Shown: positions 25,839 to 38,326, counted from the stretch's first letter. The stretch is DNA of 64,000 bases from Brevundimonas bacteroides DSM 4726 (GCF_000701445.1 NZ_JNIX01000007.1:231501-295500); one strand, 5' to 3'. The notes: a model not told the origin generated them from the sequence alone. Made by a program: numbers and translations.

Positions 25839-26464
25839 GCGAGGCCAGCCTTGATGACCAGGTCCGGACGGCAGATCCGGACCGCTGGCTGTCCAGCCGC
25901 TTCGCGGGCGAAGCCGAGGCGCGCGCCGACCTGGTCGCGCTCTATGCGTTCGAGGCCGAGCTCCTGGCCATTCCGACGCGGGTGACCCAGCCGCTCCTGG
26001 CCGAGATGCGCTATGCCTGGTGGCGCGAGCAGATGGACGGGGTCTTCGCGGGCGAGCCAAGGCGCGGCCATCCGGTGCTGGAGGCCCTGACGACAGCGGT
26101 CGGGCGCCGCGGGCTGGAGCGGGACCCGTTCGAGGCCCTGATCGAGGCGCACATAGGCCGGGTGCATGGCGAGCCGCACGACCTGGACGCCTTCTACGTC
26201 GGGCCGATGCAGGCGGGCGTGCGGGTGCTGGCGGGGGCGGGACATGAGGCGTCGGTGGTCGAGGCCGGGCGCATATGGGGCCTCGCTCAGACCGGGCGGG
26301 TCGAGGAGGCGCGGGCGATGCGGGCCGTGGCGAACCCGGCGTTGAGAGCGCTGCCGGCGGCGGCATTTCCGGCGGTGGCGCATGCGGCGTTGATCGGGGT
26401 CGCGGCCGACGATCCCACGAGAGCGCTCCGGCTGACATGGGCCGTGGCCCGGGGGCGCGTCTAG
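25835..26464 (+). CDS. Squalene/phytoene synthase-like protein, probably non-catalytic
   Basis: This 209-residue all-helical protein has the family block LLAEMRYAWWREQMDGVFAG (about residues 53-72), as in the NDUFAF6-type branch. The first aspartate motif (DxxxD) is replaced by YAFEAELLAIPT and no second DxxxD is visible, so prenyl condensation is unlikely. In alphaproteobacteria such proteins are often found after secDF. In mitochondria the NDUFAF6 branch assists respiratory complex I assembly. A similar role here is only a guess. The start is TTG, overlapping the previous stop. Its TAG overlaps the opposing stop of the next gene (CTAG). Confidence 0.75.
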   Translation: MSEASLDDQVRTADPDRWLSSRFAGEAEARADLVALYAFEAELLAIPTRVTQPLLAEMRYAWWREQMDGVFAGEPRRGHPVLEALTTAVGRRGLERDPFEALIEAHIGRVHGEPHDLDAFYVGPMQAGVRVLAGAGHEASVVEAGRIWGLAQTGRVEEARAMRAVANPALRALPAAAFPAVAHAALIGVAADDPTRALRLTWAVARGRV

Positions 26465-27342
26465 CGGCTCTCGGGCCAGGCGGTGACTTCCGCAGGCCAG
26501 ACGCGGCGATTGGGAGAGCCATCGTAGACCCACGCCAAGGTGCGGGCGAGCGCGCGGGCCGCGGCCTGGGTGGCGGGCGAGGCGGCCGGCAGGCCGTGCA
26601 TGTCCCGCGCCCAGCGGGGCAGCAGGTCGGCGCCGGCGGCCATGACGAGGGCGGCCGAAGCGCGTTCGGCCGCGCCGCCGATCCTCTGGCGCATGACGAG
26701 GTCGGCCACCTCGCGCGTGCGGGCGTCGGCCTTCAGTTCGTGGCGCATCGACTGGATCAGGGCGTCCGCGCCGACGCGGTCGCTCGGCACCGGATCCGCT
26801 CCCAGGACGCGGCCGATGCGTGCCATCTCGGCGATGTAGGCGTCCTGGTCGGCGCGGCTCATCGCCGGCTCGCCGTAGCGGACCCAGGCGTCGAGGAAGC
26901 TGGTGATCTCGGTGACATGAACCCAGGCGAGCAGACGCGGGTCGCGGACGCGATAGGGTGCGCCGTCGGGCAGGGTGCCGCCCAGCTTGTCGTGGATGCG
27001 GCGGACGCGGTCGATGGCGGCCTGGCCATTGTGGGCGTGGTCGTAGGTGGTGACGGCGATGAATTTGGCGGTGCGGCGCAGGCGGCCGTGCATGTCGGCG
27101 CGGAAGTCGGAGTGGTCCCAGACGCCGGCCAGCACCGCCGGGTGCAGCATCTGCAGCAGCAGGCCCGACACCCCGCCGATCATCATGGTGACGATGTCGC
27201 CGTTGACCCGCCAGGCGACCGAGTCCGGCGGGAACAGGGCGTCGGCGCGGCGCAGCGCCGGCCGCTCGCCCCGCTCGTAGTCGTTGAACAGTTCGTTGAT
27301 GCGACGGCGAACGCGGACCTTGACGAACTCCGAGGGGCGCAT
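26461..27342 (-). CDS. MpaB/DUF2236-family oxygenase-like protein
   Basis: This 293-residue protein contains LLLQMLHPAVLAGVWDHSDF near residues 50-70, followed by RLRRTAKFIAVTTYDHA and RVRRIHDKLGG. These are typical of the DUF2236/MpaB family, related to haem-dependent rubber oxygenases. Conserved histidines in those motifs suggest a haem or metal centre. The substrate is unknown. It follows trmFO by five bases on the same strand, so the two are co-transcribed. The start at 27342 was chosen because upstream codons lie inside trmFO. Confidence 0.82.
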   Translation of the reverse strand: MRPSEFVKVRVRRRINELFNDYERGERPALRRADALFPPDSVAWRVNGDIVTMMIGGVSGLLLQMLHPAVLAGVWDHSDFRADMHGRLRRTAKFIAVTTYDHAHNGQAAIDRVRRIHDKLGGTLPDGAPYRVRDPRLLAWVHVTEITSFLDAWVRYGEPAMSRADQDAYIAEMARIGRVLGADPVPSDRVGADALIQSMRHELKADARTREVADLVMRQRIGGAAERASAALVMAAGADLLPRWARDMHGLPAASPATQAAARALARTLAWVYDGSPNRRVWPAEVTAWPESR

Positions 27343-27347
27343 GGCGG

Positions 27348-28733
27348 TCAGGCGGCGTCGCGCCAGGCGGTGAGGCCCTCGATGGCGCGGACGCTCATCA
27401 GCCGCTTCTTGGCCCGGCCGCGGTCTTTGGGCGGGATGCGATTGCCCTCGGCGTCGACCCGCGGCGCCTCCAGCGGGGGCAGCAGTCCATAGTTGACGTT
27501 CATTGGGGAAAACTTCGCGCCCTCGAGGTGGCCGCCGGTGATGTGCTCGACCAGCGCGCCAATGGCGGTGTGCGCGGGCGGGGCCTCCAGCGGCTGGCCC
27601 AGCCGCTCGGCGGCGGCGAGGCGGCCGGCGAGCAGGCCGGTGGCGGCGCTTTCGACGTAGCCCTCCACGCCTGTGACCTGGCCGGCGAAGCGCAGGCGGG
27701 GTTGAGGTTTCAGGCGCAGTTGACGATCCAAGAGCTTGGGACTGTTCAGGTATGTATTTCGATGAAGACCGCCTAGGCGGGCGAACTGGGCGTTCTGGAG
27801 GCCCGGGATCATGCGGAAGACCTCGGCCTGGGCGCCGTGCTTCAACTTGGTCTGGAAGCCCACCATGTTGAACAGGGTGCCGAGCGCATTGTCCTGACGC
27901 AGCTGGACGATGGCGTGGGGCTTGACCGTCGGGTCGCGGGGGTTGGTCAGACCCACGGGCTTCATGGGGCCGTGGCGCAGGGTCTCGCGGCCGCGCTCGG
28001 CCATGACCTCGATGGGCAGGCAGCCGTCGAAATAGGGGACATTCTCCCACTCTTTGAACTCGGCCTTGGGGCCGGACAGCAAGGCGTCGATGAAGGCGTC
28101 GTAGGTGGCCTTGTCCATCGGGCAGTTGACGTAGGCGGCGGCGTCGCCGCCCGGGCCTTCCTTGTCGTAGCGCGACTGACGCCAGGCGATATCGAAGTCG
28201 ATGGAGTCAGCGTGAACGATGGGGGCGATGGCGTCGAAGAAGCTGAGGCTCTCCTCCCCGGTCAGATCGAGGATGGCGTCGGCGAGCGCGGGCGAGGTCA
28301 GGGGGCCGGTGGCGACGATGACGCTGTCCCAGTCGGCGGGCGGCAGGCCCGCGATCTCCTCGCGCACCACGGTGACGAGCGGGTGGGCATGAAGGCGCTG
28401 GGTCACGGCGTTGGAGAAACCCTCCCGGTCGACGGCCAGCGCGCCGCCTGCAGGCACCTGATGGGCGTCGCCGCAGGCCATGATGATGGAATCGAGCGCC
28501 CGCATCTCGGCGTGGAGCAGACCGACGGCGTTGTACTCCCAGTCGTCGGAGCGGAAGGAGTTGGAGCAGACGAGTTCCGCGAGGCCGTCGGTGTGGTGGG
28601 CGTCGGTCGTCACGCCGGGTCGACGCATCTCGTGCAGGATGACGGGGACGCCGGCCTGGGCGATCTGCCAGGCGGCCTCGGAGCCGGCGAGGCCGCCGCC
28701 GACGACGTGAATGGGAGGGGGGAAGGAAGACAT
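27348..28733 (-). CDS. trmFO: tRNA (uracil-5-)-methyltransferase TrmFO (folate/FAD-dependent)
   Basis: This 461-residue flavoprotein has the dinucleotide-binding motif [15 protein letters not shown] at residues 8-22. It also has the TrmFO signatures [11 protein letters not shown] and [14 protein letters not shown], and the C-terminal [16 protein letters not shown]. It methylates uridine 54 in tRNA using methylenetetrahydrofolate. The length is normal (about 440-470). It is the first gene of a two-gene operon with the DUF2236 protein. Confidence 0.96.
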   Translation of the reverse strand: MSSFPPPIHVVGGGLAGSEAAWQIAQAGVPVILHEMRRPGVTTDAHHTDGLAELVCSNSFRSDDWEYNAVGLLHAEMRALDSIIMACGDAHQVPAGGALAVDREGFSNAVTQRLHAHPLVTVVREEIAGLPPADWDSVIVATGPLTSPALADAILDLTGEESLSFFDAIAPIVHADSIDFDIAWRQSRYDKEGPGGDAAAYVNCPMDKATYDAFIDALLSGPKAEFKEWENVPYFDGCLPIEVMAERGRETLRHGPMKPVGLTNPRDPTVKPHAIVQLRQDNALGTLFNMVGFQTKLKHGAQAEVFRMIPGLQNAQFARLGGLHRNTYLNSPKLLDRQLRLKPQPRLRFAGQVTGVEGYVESAATGLLAGRLAAAERLGQPLEAPPAHTAIGALVEHITGGHLEGAKFSPMNVNYGLLPPLEAPRVDAEGNRIPPKDRGRAKKRLMSVRAIEGLTAWRDAA

Positions 28734-28831
28734 GCGGCTTTCTAGCCACGCGCGGCCGGTTCGTCAGCCGAAGTCTGTCGGCGAAGGCGTCGCACGGCTA
28801 TAAGGACGGCCGTGCTCAAAGAGGGGGCTTG

Positions 28832-29641
28832 ATGAGCCACAGGGATGTCGGAAGCCGTAGGCTGAAGCTGACGCGGGCGCTGGGCGACGCGGGGGCGGCG
28901 TTTCCGCGTCTGTGGGCCGGGGCGGCGGGGGCGCTGATCCTGCTGGCGGCGGCGTGTCTGGCCCCGGTGCTCGTGGATGCCTTGGGCGGCGCGGTCGCTG
29001 GGGCGACGGGCGCTGCGGTGGTGCTGGGCGTCGTGGCGGTCGGGGCGCTGGCGCGGCTGTCGATCACGCCGAGCCTGAGGGCCGCGCGCGATCTCGGGCT
29101 GGGGCCTGGGGGACTTCAGTTCAAATGGCCCGAGCTGAGGCTGATCGGGGCGGCGCTCCTGTGCCTGATCTTCCTGGCCATGATCGTGTCGGTGCTGGGC
29201 GTGATCGTGCTGGCCATCGCCGGCGGGGCGGAGCTGAACGTCGAGGCGATCCAGACGCGGGACTGGGCGGCGGTCGGGGCGCCGTGGCGGCTGGCGGTGG
29301 TCGGGGTCGTGGTAGCCGGGGCTCTGATCATTCCCCTGGTGCTGGCGGTCCGGCTGTCGCTGTTTGCGCATGCGACGCTGGGGCGTCGGCAGATGGTGTC
29401 GCTCAACAGCATGGGCATCGCCTACGGCAGCTTCTGGCAGTTGATGGCGGGGCTGGTGGTGACCAGCCTGCCCAAGATCGCGCTGATTGCCCTGATCGGG
29501 GGCGGAGTGCTGACGGGGACATCGGCGACGGTGGCATGGGTCGTGGGGCTGGTCGGGGTGCAGCTGCCACTGACGATGGCGTTCCTGGGCGCGGCCTATC
29601 GACAGCTCGAGTACTGGTCGCCGCAGGAGGGCCCGGCATGA
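28832..29641 (+). CDS. Polytopic membrane protein, first of three related genes
   Basis: This 269-residue hydrophobic protein has about six membrane segments, for example WAGAAGALILLAAACLAPVL near residues 30-50 and MIVSVLGVIVLAIAGGAEL. The short cytoplasmic N-terminus ends RLKLTRALGDAGAAFPRL. I do not recognise a named family. The architecture resembles the membrane-anchor domains of glycerophosphodiester phosphodiesterase-like proteins. The ATG at 28832 follows GAGGGGG. Its stop overlaps the next ATG (ATGA). Confidence 0.75.
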   Translation: MSHRDVGSRRLKLTRALGDAGAAFPRLWAGAAGALILLAAACLAPVLVDALGGAVAGATGAAVVLGVVAVGALARLSITPSLRAARDLGLGPGGLQFKWPELRLIGAALLCLIFLAMIVSVLGVIVLAIAGGAELNVEAIQTRDWAAVGAPWRLAVVGVVVAGALIIPLVLAVRLSLFAHATLGRRQMVSLNSMGIAYGSFWQLMAGLVVTSLPKIALIALIGGGVLTGTSATVAWVVGLVGVQLPLTMAFLGAAYRQLEYWSPQEGPA

Positions 29642-30612
29642 GACGCGGATTTTCCATCGGGGAAGCGGTCGCCGCGCCGTTCCGGCTGGCGTTCGGCAAG
29701 CCACTGTCGACGTTGGCGTGGGGCCTGGTGCTGCTCATCCCGTCGGTCGTGGCGTTCGCGGCGTTCGCGCCTCTGTTCGCCGAGGCCATGCAGACAGGCG
29801 ACGCGGCCGTGCTGGCCGCTGAGGGCGGGCCGAGCGACTTCGAGAGCTTTGGCCAGTACATGGAGTTCCAGGCTTGGAGCGGGCTGTCGAACATCCTCGG
29901 CCTGCTGGCGACGCTGCTGGTCACCACAGCGGTGATCCGGGCGGCGATGGCGGGAAGGCGCAGGGACGGCGCAGCCTTCCTGAGGTTCAGCCGGGACGAG
30001 TTCCATGTGGCGGTGATCGGCATCGCCATCGTCGTCGGCACGGTGATCGTCTGGATCGTGCTGGGGGTTCTGATCGCGGGTTTCGGTATTGCGGCGGGGG
30101 CCTCCGGCGGCGAGATGACATGGTCGGCGTTGACGGCGGTGGGGATCGGGCTGCTCGGCCTGTTCGCCACCCTGGTCATCTGGGGACGGCTTTCGCTGAT
30201 CGCGCCGGCCGCCGTGATCCTGAAGACGCTCGCCTTCGATGAGGGATGGAAGGCGGGACGCGGTCAGACGGGCAAGCTGTTCCTGCTGATACTGACGCTT
30301 TTCGCCGTGACCATCTTGATTGGCCTGGTCTTCTTCGTGCTCATCCTGATCGCGGCCGTGGCGCTGGGAGCCGGGCTGGCGCAGTTCGGCGATCCGGGGT
30401 CCTGGGACGATGCCGCGGTCGAGGCGTGGATCCTGGCGCAGCTGGAGAATCCCTGGCCCATACTGGGCATCGGCGCGCTGCTGCTGCCGATCCTGGCCTG
30501 GATCAGCGGCTTCTCGCAGGCGCTGTGGACCGCGCCGTTCGCGGTGGCGGCGGAAGGCCTGGTCCAGCGGCCCGAGCCCGCCGGGGCTGACGTCGAGACG
30601 GCGAACGCCTAG
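29638..30612 (+). CDS. Polytopic membrane protein, second of three related genes
   Basis: This 324-residue protein has about six transmembrane helices and a short amphipathic N-terminus (RRGFSIGEAVAAPFRLAFGK) before the first helix. Helices are seen near residues 22-45, 78-100, 122-145, 160-185, 210-240 and 270-290. No catalytic motif stands out. It is coupled to the preceding gene and shares with the third gene the pattern GF/EAxxxxFRxxxxxP before helix 1. It may be a transporter or envelope component, but nothing in the sequence settles it. Confidence 0.75.
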   Translation: MRRGFSIGEAVAAPFRLAFGKPLSTLAWGLVLLIPSVVAFAAFAPLFAEAMQTGDAAVLAAEGGPSDFESFGQYMEFQAWSGLSNILGLLATLLVTTAVIRAAMAGRRRDGAAFLRFSRDEFHVAVIGIAIVVGTVIVWIVLGVLIAGFGIAAGASGGEMTWSALTAVGIGLLGLFATLVIWGRLSLIAPAAVILKTLAFDEGWKAGRGQTGKLFLLILTLFAVTILIGLVFFVLILIAAVALGAGLAQFGDPGSWDDAAVEAWILAQLENPWPILGIGALLLPILAWISGFSQALWTAPFAVAAEGLVQRPEPAGADVETANA

Positions 30613-30641
30613 GGTCGCCGACAGCAGGGAGAGGATTCGCC

Positions 30642-31535
30642 ATGAGCTTTTCAGCCACCGAGGCCGCGTTCGAGGGCTTTCGCATCGTGCGGCGGAACCC
30701 GCTGGCGATCCTGTTCTGGGGTCTGGCATACGTGATCTTCTTCGTCGCCTTCTTCGCGCTTGTAGGCGGGCAGATGGCCACGATCATCGCCCAGGCCGAG
30801 GCGCTGCAGGGCGGAGAGCCCGATATCGCCGACCTGCAGGCGCTGGGCGCCAGCTATGCGACCCTGCTGGGTTTCGCCCTGCCGATGGGGCTGATCGTGG
30901 GCGCGGTGCTGAGCGCCGGCGTGGCGCGGGGCGTGCTGTTCCCGTCGCAGAAGGCGTTCGGCTATCTGCGGCTTGGCGGCGACGAGCTGCGGGTGATGGC
31001 GGTGAACATAATCCTCGGGATCGTGATGGGCGTGGGCTCCTTCGTGGTCTTCATGGTCGTGGCCTTCGCGACCGGCCTGGTGGCGCAGGGCAACCAGGGC
31101 GCGGGCGTCCTGACCGGGGTGCTGCTGGGGCTGGGCGCGCTCGTCCTGCTGTGCTGGCTCGCCATCCGGTTGAGTCTGGCGGTGCCGATCACCGTTGCCG
31201 AGAAGCGGATCACGCCCTTCGCGTCCTTCGCCGTGACCAGGGGCAAGGTCCTGCCGATCCTCGGCATGGCGGTGATCGCCTTCATCATGTCGATGCTGGT
31301 CAGCCTGCTGGGGACCATCATCTCCCTGCCGGTCATGATGATGACCGGCGGCGGGCTGGAGCAGCTGGCGCCCATGGACGGCATGTCGACCGCGCAGATC
31401 ATTCAGGCAGCGGGGCCGGGGCTGCTGGCCTGGGGCGTGGTTCAGGCGATCTTCTCGGCGTTGCAGTTGGCGGTGATCTACGCGCCGTTCTCGGCGGCTT
31501 ATCGGGACATCAAGGGGTTGCCGCACGAGGGATGA
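30642..31535 (+). CDS. Polytopic membrane protein, third of three related genes
   Basis: The protein has 297 residues and about six helices. It opens MSFSATEAAFEGFRIVRRNP, followed by helix 1 (LAILFWGLAYVIFFVAFFAL). The pattern resembles the preceding protein, suggesting an old duplication. The loop RLSLAVPITVAEKRITPFAS recalls the neighbour's RLSLIAPAAVILKTLAFDE at the same relative place, which supports homology. It starts 29 bases after the second gene with GGGAGAGG upstream. Function unknown. Confidence 0.76.
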   Translation: MSFSATEAAFEGFRIVRRNPLAILFWGLAYVIFFVAFFALVGGQMATIIAQAEALQGGEPDIADLQALGASYATLLGFALPMGLIVGAVLSAGVARGVLFPSQKAFGYLRLGGDELRVMAVNIILGIVMGVGSFVVFMVVAFATGLVAQGNQGAGVLTGVLLGLGALVLLCWLAIRLSLAVPITVAEKRITPFASFAVTRGKVLPILGMAVIAFIMSMLVSLLGTIISLPVMMMTGGGLEQLAPMDGMSTAQIIQAAGPGLLAWGVVQAIFSALQLAVIYAPFSAAYRDIKGLPHEG

Positions 31536-31553
31536 GCCCTGCCGTCTCCATTG

Positions 31554-31665
31554 TCATCCCGGAAATCGCGTGATCGATTATCCGGGACGAGAGCGCTGAT
31601 GACCGAACCTCCCGGAAGACGCGAAGCGGCTGTCCCGGCTCTCCGCTGCGCTTCGGCCGGGATGA
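31554..31665. repeat. Palindromic intergenic repeat (TCATCCCGG type)
   Basis: TCATCCCGG (31554-31562) pairs with CCGGGATGA (31657-31665). Internal partial repeats (ATCCGGGACGA, GTCCCGG) allow several nested foldings. It lies between the convergent ends of the membrane-protein operon and uvrA, and may act as a two-way transcription barrier. Confidence 0.55.
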
Positions 31666-31701
31666 TAACAAAGCCTCACTCGGAACGTCGATGCCTGCGG
31701 C

Positions 31702-34635
<2,934 letters not shown>

Positions 34636-34717
34636 GCTGTCCGGAGAACGCGGAAGGACCGGACGCGGTGTCCGGAGCAACATCGCTATATGGGGATCGA
34701 GACTGACGATTCAGCAA

Positions 34718-34732
34718 GAACAATGTGGGAAC
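34718..34732 (-). promoter_or_regulatory. LexA (SOS) box upstream of uvrA
   Basis: The plus strand reads GAAC-N7-GAAC (GAACAATGTGGGAAC). On the minus strand this is GTTC-N7-GTTC, exactly the alphaproteobacterial LexA consensus. It lies 83 bases before the uvrA ATG in a 139-base spacer between two minus-strand genes. uvrA is a classical SOS gene, so the match is biologically sensible. Confidence 0.8.
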
Positions 34733-34774
34733 ATCAAGGCCATGTTGCCACGCTCTGTCAGCAGGGTGGCGAGC

Positions 34775-36370
34775 TCAGGCCCAGCCGACGACCTCGCCGC
34801 GGCGCCGCGCGGGCTCGGGGGGGGCAAGGTTGGTGCGGGGTTCGGCCTCGGCCTTGCCGAACAGCCAGCCCTGGCCGTGGTCGACGCCGAGGTTGAGCAG
34901 GATGTCGGCGATGGCCTGGGTCTCGATCATCTCGGCGATGGTCTCGACCTTGAGGTCGGCGCACATGCCGACGAGGTGGGCGATCATGGTCTGACTGCGA
35001 GGATCATCGTCCAGGTTCTGGACGAAGCGGCCGTCGATCTTGACCGCATCGACCGAGAGCGCGCGCAGATAGTCGTAGGAGGCGGCACCCGCTCCGAAGT
35101 CGTCGATGCAGACCTTGATCCCGGCGGCCCTGAGCGCGCCGAGGCGACGGTTGGCGGCGTCGAGTTCGGCCATGGCGGCGGACTCGGTCACCTCGACCAT
35201 CAGGCGTTTGCGATCCTCGGGGCGGGAGGCGGTCATGCGCAGCAGGGCCTCGACGTAGCGATCGTCGGCGAGCGAGGCGCCGGAAACATTGACAGCGAAC
35301 TTCATCAGGCCAGCGCCTGGCCGACGAAGGTGACCCAGAGCCTTTTCGGCGACGGCGAGGTCGAAGCCGTCGATAAGGGCCAGTTCCTCGGCCATGCGAA
35401 TGGTGTCAGCCGGGCCGCCGGGGCTCTTGAAGCGAGCCAACGCCTCGAAATGATGAACGGCACCGGTGCCGAGCGTGACGATGGGCTGGTAGTGAAGCTC
35501 AAAGTCCCGGCTGCGCACGACGGCCCGAAAGGCGTCGGCGTCGCGCAGCGTGCGCGCGAGAGACGACTGGAAGCTCATCTCGGGGTTCTGAAGCCCGCCG
35601 TTGGCGAGACACCCTTCAACCGCGAAGCGCAGAGCGCGGAGGGCATTGAGGGGTTCGCCGCCGTGCTCGATCGCGGCCTCCGCGGCGCGAGGCGACAGTT
35701 CGATTCCCTCGCTGCGGCCAAGTTCCCGGACCTCACCGATCAGATCGGTCTGGTCGATGCGGTCCTTGATCAGGGCGAATCGTTCGGCACCCAGCCTCCC
35801 GGCGCTTGCGCCATCCAGCGAGGCGGACTGGATGGCGGCCTCGACACGGGCGACCAGGCGTTCACCGACCTCACCAGAGGCAGCGGCAGCTTCCAACCCA
35901 TCGACGTCCACGAAGGTGACCGCCAGCGGGCGAGCGTCGTCGGCGTCGGTCAGGACCCGATGGGCCCGCTCCAGAAAAGCCACCGGTGTCAGAACGGGCG
36001 CCGAGCCGATGCTGGTCAGGCGATAAGCCGCCCCTTCATAATGGATGGCGCAGGAGATGTTTGGGGCGAGATCCGGCAACTGGAATAGCCGCGCGGTCGC
36101 GCGACGCACACGGTGCTCGCCGCAGAGAATGTGCACTTCCAGCGGCGTTGTCCGGCGACCGGGGGAAAGGTCAGCAAGGGCATTGCGCAGCGCCTCTGCT
36201 GACCCGGCGTTCAGCAGGTCGGGCAGGCCATGGCCCATGATCGCTTCGCTGGGCAGATCGGCGTGCGGACCCGAGCCCAGAGCGAAGACCACGGTGCCCT
36301 GCTCGTTCAGTTCGATGAGCAGGTCGGCCGAGGCAAAAGCGAGGCCGAGCAGACGGGTGCGCGTAAGCAT
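34775..36370 (-). CDS. EAL-domain c-di-GMP phosphodiesterase with degenerate GGDEF-like domain
   Basis: This 531-residue soluble protein has an N-terminal PAS-like region (about 1-120), a degenerate GGDEF-like domain (about 130-240, GAERF in place of GGDEF) and a C-terminal EAL domain (about 275-515). The residues expected for catalysis are kept: E309 (HFEALAR), N361 (NVSG), E393 (VEVTES), D423-D424 (IDDFGAG), K444 (VKIDG), E480 (IAEMIE) and Q500 (GVDHGQG). It can plausibly hydrolyse c-di-GMP to pGpG. It sits just downstream of the flagellar flgI-flgJ-flgN-like genes, 60 bases after the last one, suggesting a link to motility control. Confidence 0.88.
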   Translation of the reverse strand: MLTRTRLLGLAFASADLLIELNEQGTVVFALGSGPHADLPSEAIMGHGLPDLLNAGSAEALRNALADLSPGRRTTPLEVHILCGEHRVRRATARLFQLPDLAPNISCAIHYEGAAYRLTSIGSAPVLTPVAFLERAHRVLTDADDARPLAVTFVDVDGLEAAAASGEVGERLVARVEAAIQSASLDGASAGRLGAERFALIKDRIDQTDLIGEVRELGRSEGIELSPRAAEAAIEHGGEPLNALRALRFAVEGCLANGGLQNPEMSFQSSLARTLRDADAFRAVVRSRDFELHYQPIVTLGTGAVHHFEALARFKSPGGPADTIRMAEELALIDGFDLAVAEKALGHLRRPGAGLMKFAVNVSGASLADDRYVEALLRMTASRPEDRKRLMVEVTESAAMAELDAANRRLGALRAAGIKVCIDDFGAGAASYDYLRALSVDAVKIDGRFVQNLDDDPRSQTMIAHLVGMCADLKVETIAEMIETQAIADILLNLGVDHGQGWLFGKAEAEPRTNLAPPEPARRRGEVVGWA

Positions 36371-36430
36371 GGGTCTACCCTGCCACCGAACTCTTAATCT
36401 TCGCCGCAGAGGCGCGGTTAACGCCCGCTA

Positions 36431-36871
36431 TCAGGCGGTGCGATTGAGGGTGACGGCGCGGCTGTCGCCGGCGTAGGCCTGCCCCGAGGCGCCGTAGCCG
36501 GTGCCGAGCGCGCGAGCGCTGGCGACCTCCTGGGCGATGGCGCGGACGAGGCCTTCCGAGACGCTGCGGGCGGCCTCGACGGTGCGGGCGTGGATGGCGA
36601 GTGCGGCCTCAAACGCCTCGGTGGCTCGGATCAGGGCGGTGCGTTCGGCGGAAGGGGCGGAGGCAATCAGGCCGGGGTTGGCCTTCACCTGGGCGGTCTC
36701 GCGGCGATAGGCGTTGGCGAGCTCCTGGGTCTCGGCGAGACCAGCGGCGACCTCCTGAGGCCGACGCGAGGCGAAGGCGTCGGTCTCCTTCTCCAGCCGC
36801 GCGGTCAGCCGGTCGGTGAGCTCGGTCAGGCGACGCAGATAGGCGGTGGCGGTGGTCGGGTCGGCGGTCAT
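36431..36871 (-). CDS. FlgN-like flagellar protein
   Basis: This 146-residue, mostly alpha-helical protein (LRRLTELTDRLTARLEKETDAF at the start) has the heptad-like pattern and size of FlgN-type hook-associated-protein chaperones. The C-terminal 30 residues are Gly/Ala-rich and probably disordered. It overlaps flgJ by ATGA in a flgI-flgJ-X operon. The call rests on context and helical character, because FlgN-like proteins are poorly conserved. Confidence 0.6.
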   Translation of the reverse strand: MTADPTTATAYLRRLTELTDRLTARLEKETDAFASRRPQEVAAGLAETQELANAYRRETAQVKANPGLIASAPSAERTALIRATEAFEAALAIHARTVEAARSVSEGLVRAIAQEVASARALGTGYGASGQAYAGDSRAVTLNRTA

Positions 36872-37185
36872 GCGGCGGCTCCGGCGGTCTGTTCGGACTG
36901 CATGCGGATCATCTCGGCCATGACGGTGTCGGCCAGGCCGATGCCGCCCGCGCGCACGGTCTGCTGGGCCATGGCGTCGACCAGGAAGCCGCGCCAGGTC
37001 GCTTCGGCCTCGCCCCCGCCGAACAGGCCGTTGGTGTCCAGGCCCTCGAACATGGGTTTCAGCATCTGGGACAGGAAGGACGCCTCGAACTGCTCGGCGG
37101 TCTCGCGCATGCGCCGCGCCTCGGGGCCGGAGGGAGCCGTCGGCGCGGTCTGGAGCAGGGCGGGAGAGACGGCGAGGTCGTTCAT
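36868..37185 (-). CDS. flgJ: Flagellar rod-binding protein FlgJ, single-domain form
   Basis: This 105-residue protein contains the rod-binding signature AEQFEASFLSQMLKPMFEGL (about residues 30-49), followed by GGGEAEATWRGFLVDAMAQQ. It lacks the C-terminal muramidase domain of enterobacterial FlgJ, as is usual in alphaproteobacteria. A separate SLT transglycosylase must then open the wall. The start is set by TGATG overlap with flgI. It helps rod assembly in the periplasm. Confidence 0.92.
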   Translation of the reverse strand: MNDLAVSPALLQTAPTAPSGPEARRMRETAEQFEASFLSQMLKPMFEGLDTNGLFGGGEAEATWRGFLVDAMAQQTVRAGGIGLADTVMAEMIRMQSEQTAGAAA

Positions 37186-38291
37186 CAGATCACCTCTATG
37201 TCGGCTTGGAGCGCGCCCGCCGCCTTGATGGCCTGGAGGATGGAGATCATGTCGCGGGGCGAGACGCCCAGCGCGTTCAGGCCCTCCACCAGCGTCGACA
37301 GCGAGGTCGAACCGTTCACCAGCCGGATCTCGCGGCCGAGCTCCTCTTCGACGGTCACGTCGGACTGGGGGACGACGACGGTTTCGCCCTGGCTGAAAGG
37401 GGCGGGCTGGCTGACCTGGGGGCTTTCCTGGACCGAGATGGTCAGATTGCCTTGCGCGATCGCGACGGTGGAGATGCGGACGTTCTCGCCCATGACGATG
37501 ACGCCGTTGACCTCGTCGATGATGACGCGGGCCGGCGTGTCGACGGCGACCGGCATGTTCTCGACGCGGCTGATGAAGGCGGCCATGCCCAGAGCGGGAG
37601 GGGGCCGCAGGGTCACGACCGAGCCGTTTTCGGCCAGCGCCGTGGCCGGGAAGGTAGCGTTGATCGCTGCGGCGATGCGCTGGGCCGTGGTGAAGTCCGG
37701 ATTGCGCAGCGTCAGACGGATTTCCGGCATGCTGTCGAGGTTGAAGCCGGTCTCGCGCTCGACCGTGGCGCCCGAGGCGATGCGGCCCGACGTGGGTACG
37801 CCGCGCGTCACCGAGGAGCCCGAGCCGCCCGCGCCGGAGACCGCGCCGGTCTGGATGGAGCCCTGGCCGACGGCATAGACCTGGCTGTCGGCGCCTTGCA
37901 GGCTCGTGACCAGAAGCGTGCCGCCCAAGAGGCTCTTGGCGTCGCACAGGCTTGAGACCGAGACGTCGATGCGGGCGCCCGGCGTGGCGAAGGGGGGCAG
38001 CTCGGCCGTGACCATGACGGCGGCCAGGTTCTTGGAGTTGGCGTTGGTGCCGCGGATGTTGACGCCCAACCGCTCGGTCATGCCCTCCAGCGACTGGCGG
38101 GTGAAGGGACAGTTGCGAAGGCTGTCGCCCGTGCCGTTCAGGCCGACGACGAGGCCGTAGCCGACCAACTGGTTGGAGCGGACACCCTCGATGGAGGCGA
38201 TGTCCTTGATGCGGGACTGGGCCATCGCCGGACCTGCGAGAACCAGCGATGCGGCCAGCGGGGCGAGCAGGGCGGTGAGCAACTTCTGCAT
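37185..38291 (-). CDS. flgI: Flagellar P-ring protein FlgI
   Basis: The protein has 368 residues with a Sec signal peptide (LLTALLAPLAASLVLAGPAMA, about residues 4-24). The family opening SRIKDIASIEGVRSNQLVGY follows, then GLVVGLNGTGDSL and the conserved C-terminal DMISILQAIKAAGALQADIEVI. FlgI forms the P ring around the flagellar rod in the peptidoglycan layer. It is the first gene of the flgI-flgJ-flgN-like operon, with a sigma-54-type promoter upstream. It is divergent from fliX. Confidence 0.97.
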   Translation of the reverse strand: MQKLLTALLAPLAASLVLAGPAMAQSRIKDIASIEGVRSNQLVGYGLVVGLNGTGDSLRNCPFTRQSLEGMTERLGVNIRGTNANSKNLAAVMVTAELPPFATPGARIDVSVSSLCDAKSLLGGTLLVTSLQGADSQVYAVGQGSIQTGAVSGAGGSGSSVTRGVPTSGRIASGATVERETGFNLDSMPEIRLTLRNPDFTTAQRIAAAINATFPATALAENGSVVTLRPPPALGMAAFISRVENMPVAVDTPARVIIDEVNGVIVMGENVRISTVAIAQGNLTISVQESPQVSQPAPFSQGETVVVPQSDVTVEEELGREIRLVNGSTSLSTLVEGLNALGVSPRDMISILQAIKAAGALQADIEVI

Positions 38292-38326
38292 GGACGGTCT
38301 TTCGACAACGCGTTCTCTGGGCGTGA

